Source: Planctomycetaceae bacterium
GTDB lineage: Bacteria; Planctomycetota; Planctomycetia; Pirellulales; Thermoguttaceae
Assembly: GCA_031288955.1 (NCBI GenBank)
Contig: JAITQJ010000383.1
Span: 1-8,189, forward strand
Reading direction: 5' to 3'
DNA length: 8,189 nt
The translations under genes and the position numbers were made by a program. Below the pieces are notes generated by a model. It saw nothing but the letters and a program-made list of their open reading frames with translations, ran no database searches and was not told the DNA's origin. Of this stretch, positions 6,809-8,189 are shown piece after piece (the stretch's first letter is position 1; each line of letters starts with the position of its first letter).

Positions 6809-8023
6809 TCAACGGCGGCACCCGCCGCGTGTGATTCTAAAAACGGCGGTTAAAATGCAGCCTGCAAGTGCTAATGCGGCGGCGATATAAAATGCCGTCA
6901 GCGGCTCGTCAAACGAAGCGTAAAGCCGCGGACCGGCAAGTGCTGCTGCCGCAAAAGCAATAAACAGCACGGCGTAATTCAGTGCCATATTTTTCAAGCC
7001 GAACATTTCCGCACAAAATGACGGAAACAAACCGAGATAACCGCCGTAAGTCGTTCCGATGACGAAAATCACCGCAACGAGCATCAGCGGATTGGCGGAC
7101 ATCGGTAAGAGGAATGTTGCCGCTGCTGAAAGAATAAACATCAACAGCAAAGCGTTTACCCGTCCGATGTAATCGCTGACCGTTCCCCAAAGAAAGCGTC
7201 CGAAAGCGTTCGCCGCCGCCAGCACTGCAACCAGTGTTGCCGCCTTTTGTGCGTCGAAATGTCCGATACTCTGAAAGATACCGCTTGCCGCACTGATAAT
7301 CATTAAACCGGGGGCGGTACCGAAAAAGAACAGGATAAACAGTATCCAAAAATTGCCCGTCAATATCATCTCGTACCAAACGAGGTCGGTATTATTCTGT
7401 TGCGGCTTGCCGCCTTGCGGAGTATTTTGCGGCAACTTGTTGAAACGTTCTGCATAGCCGTCCGGCGGCGAAGTGATAAATGCGGCTAATCCGATGGCGA
7501 TAAGACAGAACACACCGCAGGCGATTAACAAAGATGTGATGTGCCAGCCGTGTTGAAGGAGAGCAGCGCAAAGCGGAGCGATAAGGACGGGACCGAAGCC
7601 GAGTGCGCCGACAACGAGACCGGAGGCAAGACCTTTTTTATCGGGAAACCAGCGGACGGCACTGGCAACAATAGGACCATAAGCGAGTCCGCTGCCGATG
7701 GACAGCATAAAGCCGAAAGAGAAGCAAAGCATTGTGTAATTGGTTGCGTAAGCAGCGGCGAGCATACCGCTTCCGTACAATACGGCACCGAGGATAATCG
7801 GCACGCGCGGCGAAAAGCGTTCGGCAAGTTTACCGGCAGTAACCATACCGAGGGGTAAGAACACAATGCTTAACGTGAATATGCCCGCCCAATGTGATTT
7901 ATACAGACCTTCTGCGATGTTTGCGTGGGCGAGCATTGGAGCAGATATAACGCTTCCTGCATAAGCCATCCCTTGGGCGATATTCGCCAACATACCGAGT
8001 AAAAGAATCAGCCAGCGTTTCAT
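6809..8023 (-). CDS. OFA-family major facilitator transporter
   Basis: This 404-residue inner-membrane carrier shows the usual 12 hydrophobic segments in two halves, joined by a polar loop (about 185-215, rich in Asn, Gln, Lys and Pro). The oxalate/formate antiporter (OFA) signature is clear: 'SAVRWFPDKKGLASGLVVGALGFG' region (121-144), 'GKLAERFSPR' between helices 2 and 3 (64-73) and 'FGRFLWGTVSDYIGR' between helices 8 and 9 (274-288). Arg276 is the likely counterpart of OxlT Arg272. In helix 11, where OxlT has Lys355, this protein reads 'NYAVLFIAFAAA', with no lysine. Oxalate is therefore doubtful as substrate, and another small organic anion such as a monocarboxylate is as likely. The ATG at 8023 gives a normal first helix and follows a strong promoter. 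It is separated from nifU by the repeat element and so is probably a single-gene unit. Confidence 0.92.
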   Translation of the reverse strand: MKRWLILLLGMLANIAQGMAYAGSVISAPMLAHANIAEGLYKSHWAGIFTLSIVFLPLGMVTAGKLAERFSPRVPIILGAVLYGSGMLAAAYATNYTMLCFSFGFMLSIGSGLAYGPIVASAVRWFPDKKGLASGLVVGALGFGPVLIAPLCAALLQHGWHITSLLIACGVFCLIAIGLAAFITSPPDGYAERFNKLPQNTPQGGKPQQNNTDLVWYEMILTGNFWILFILFFFGTAPGLMIISAASGIFQSIGHFDAQKAATLVAVLAAANAFGRFLWGTVSDYIGRVNALLLMFILSAAATFLLPMSANPLMLVAVIFVIGTTYGGYLGLFPSFCAEMFGLKNMALNYAVLFIAFAAAALAGPRLYASFDEPLTAFYIAAALALAGCILTAVFRITRGGCRR

Positions 8024-8063
8024 TTGGTATTACAACTTTATTGTCAGAGAGTTCATTGTACTG

Positions 8064-8092
8064 ATTCTATACCCGCCGTTCTGCCGTGTCAA
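8064..8092 (-). promoter_or_regulatory. Near-consensus sigma-70 promoter of the MFS gene
   Basis: On the - strand TTGACA (8092-8087, 6 of 6) is followed by a 17-base spacer and TAGAAT (8069-8064, 5 of 6). The predicted start of transcription is near 8057, leaving a leader of about 34 bases before the ATG at 8023. No Shine-Dalgarno is seen in that leader. Confidence 0.7.
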
Positions 8093-8124
8093 ATTTTGAG
8101 AAGAAAATCAGGCAGAAAAGGCGG
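8073..8124. promoter_or_regulatory. Nested inverted repeats over the MFS promoter (possible operator)
   Basis: Left arm CCGCC-G-TTCTGCC (8073-8085) is complementary to right arm GGCAGAA-AA-GGCGG (8111-8124), giving 12 paired bases around a 1x2 internal loop. The left arm lies in the promoter spacer and the right arm just upstream of the -35 box. Inside the loop, TCAAA-T-TTTGA (8089-8099) is an 11-base palindrome overlapping the -35 box. The placement suits a repressor or activator binding here. No regulator gene is in the window. Confidence 0.4.
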
Positions 8125-8189
8125 CGCAAAGAATGACCAGCAGCCTGTGCTGCAGCGAAAATAAAATAATGTGATTGAGAATGTCCATA

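Noticed and set aside
6811..6826. GC-rich CGGCGG/CCGCCG hairpin at the MFS 3' end as a terminator
   Set aside because: No T-run follows on either strand, and it lies within the last codons of the gene.
6705..6890. 61-codon + strand frame at the MFS tail
   Set aside because: It overlaps the end of the MFS gene in antisense and has no recognisable features.
8030..8056. 8-codon ORF (MNSLTIKL) just after the MFS -10 box
   Set aside because: Its ATG would fall at the predicted transcript start, with no ribosome site; likely chance.

Overview
The window looks like a stretch of chromosome from a planctomycete with about 50% G+C. The main clues are two Hanks-type Ser/Thr kinases that open with the 'LGPY..G..IGRGGMGAVYEA' style, one of them with a single membrane span and a helical C-terminal domain. 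A very large flagellin with an expanded middle and a three-domain NifU of the type planctomycetes use for Fe-S assembly fit the same picture. The phylum assignment is inference from protein style, not from a marker gene.

Layout: the + strand carries the 3' part of a large flagellin (1-2097, start lies left of the window). A 137-base gap follows, holding a 7-bp tandem repeat and an imperfect long inverted repeat. Next is a soluble kinase with degenerate motifs (kinase A, 2235-3146). It runs head-on into a membrane-anchored kinase on the - strand (kinase B, 3094-5361), and the two coding regions overlap tail to tail by 53 bases. On the - strand, kinase B follows nifU (5439-6383) after 77 bases, so the two are probably co-transcribed from a candidate promoter just upstream of nifU.

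The 425-base gap 6384-6808 holds no intact gene. It contains a striking 146-base palindromic element (6468-6613) built from four copies of one 15-base motif in alternating orientation. Directly against its right edge is the C-terminal scrap of an HNH endonuclease (6614-6684). A 24-codon ORF of unknown status follows. At the right end is an OFA-family major facilitator (6809-8023, - strand) with a near-consensus sigma-70 promoter embedded in inverted repeats. I see nothing further in the last ~65 bases (8125-8189).

How the genes fit together: flagellin is an exported structural protein. Kinase B is built to connect the envelope with cytoplasmic phosphorylation, and kinase A may be an atypical partner or a weak kinase. 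NifU is a scaffold for Fe-S clusters, and the MFS protein moves an unknown small anion. No shared pathway is evident. The best candidates for something undescribed are the palindromic element with its adjoining HNH remnant, and the convergent, overlapping kinase pair.
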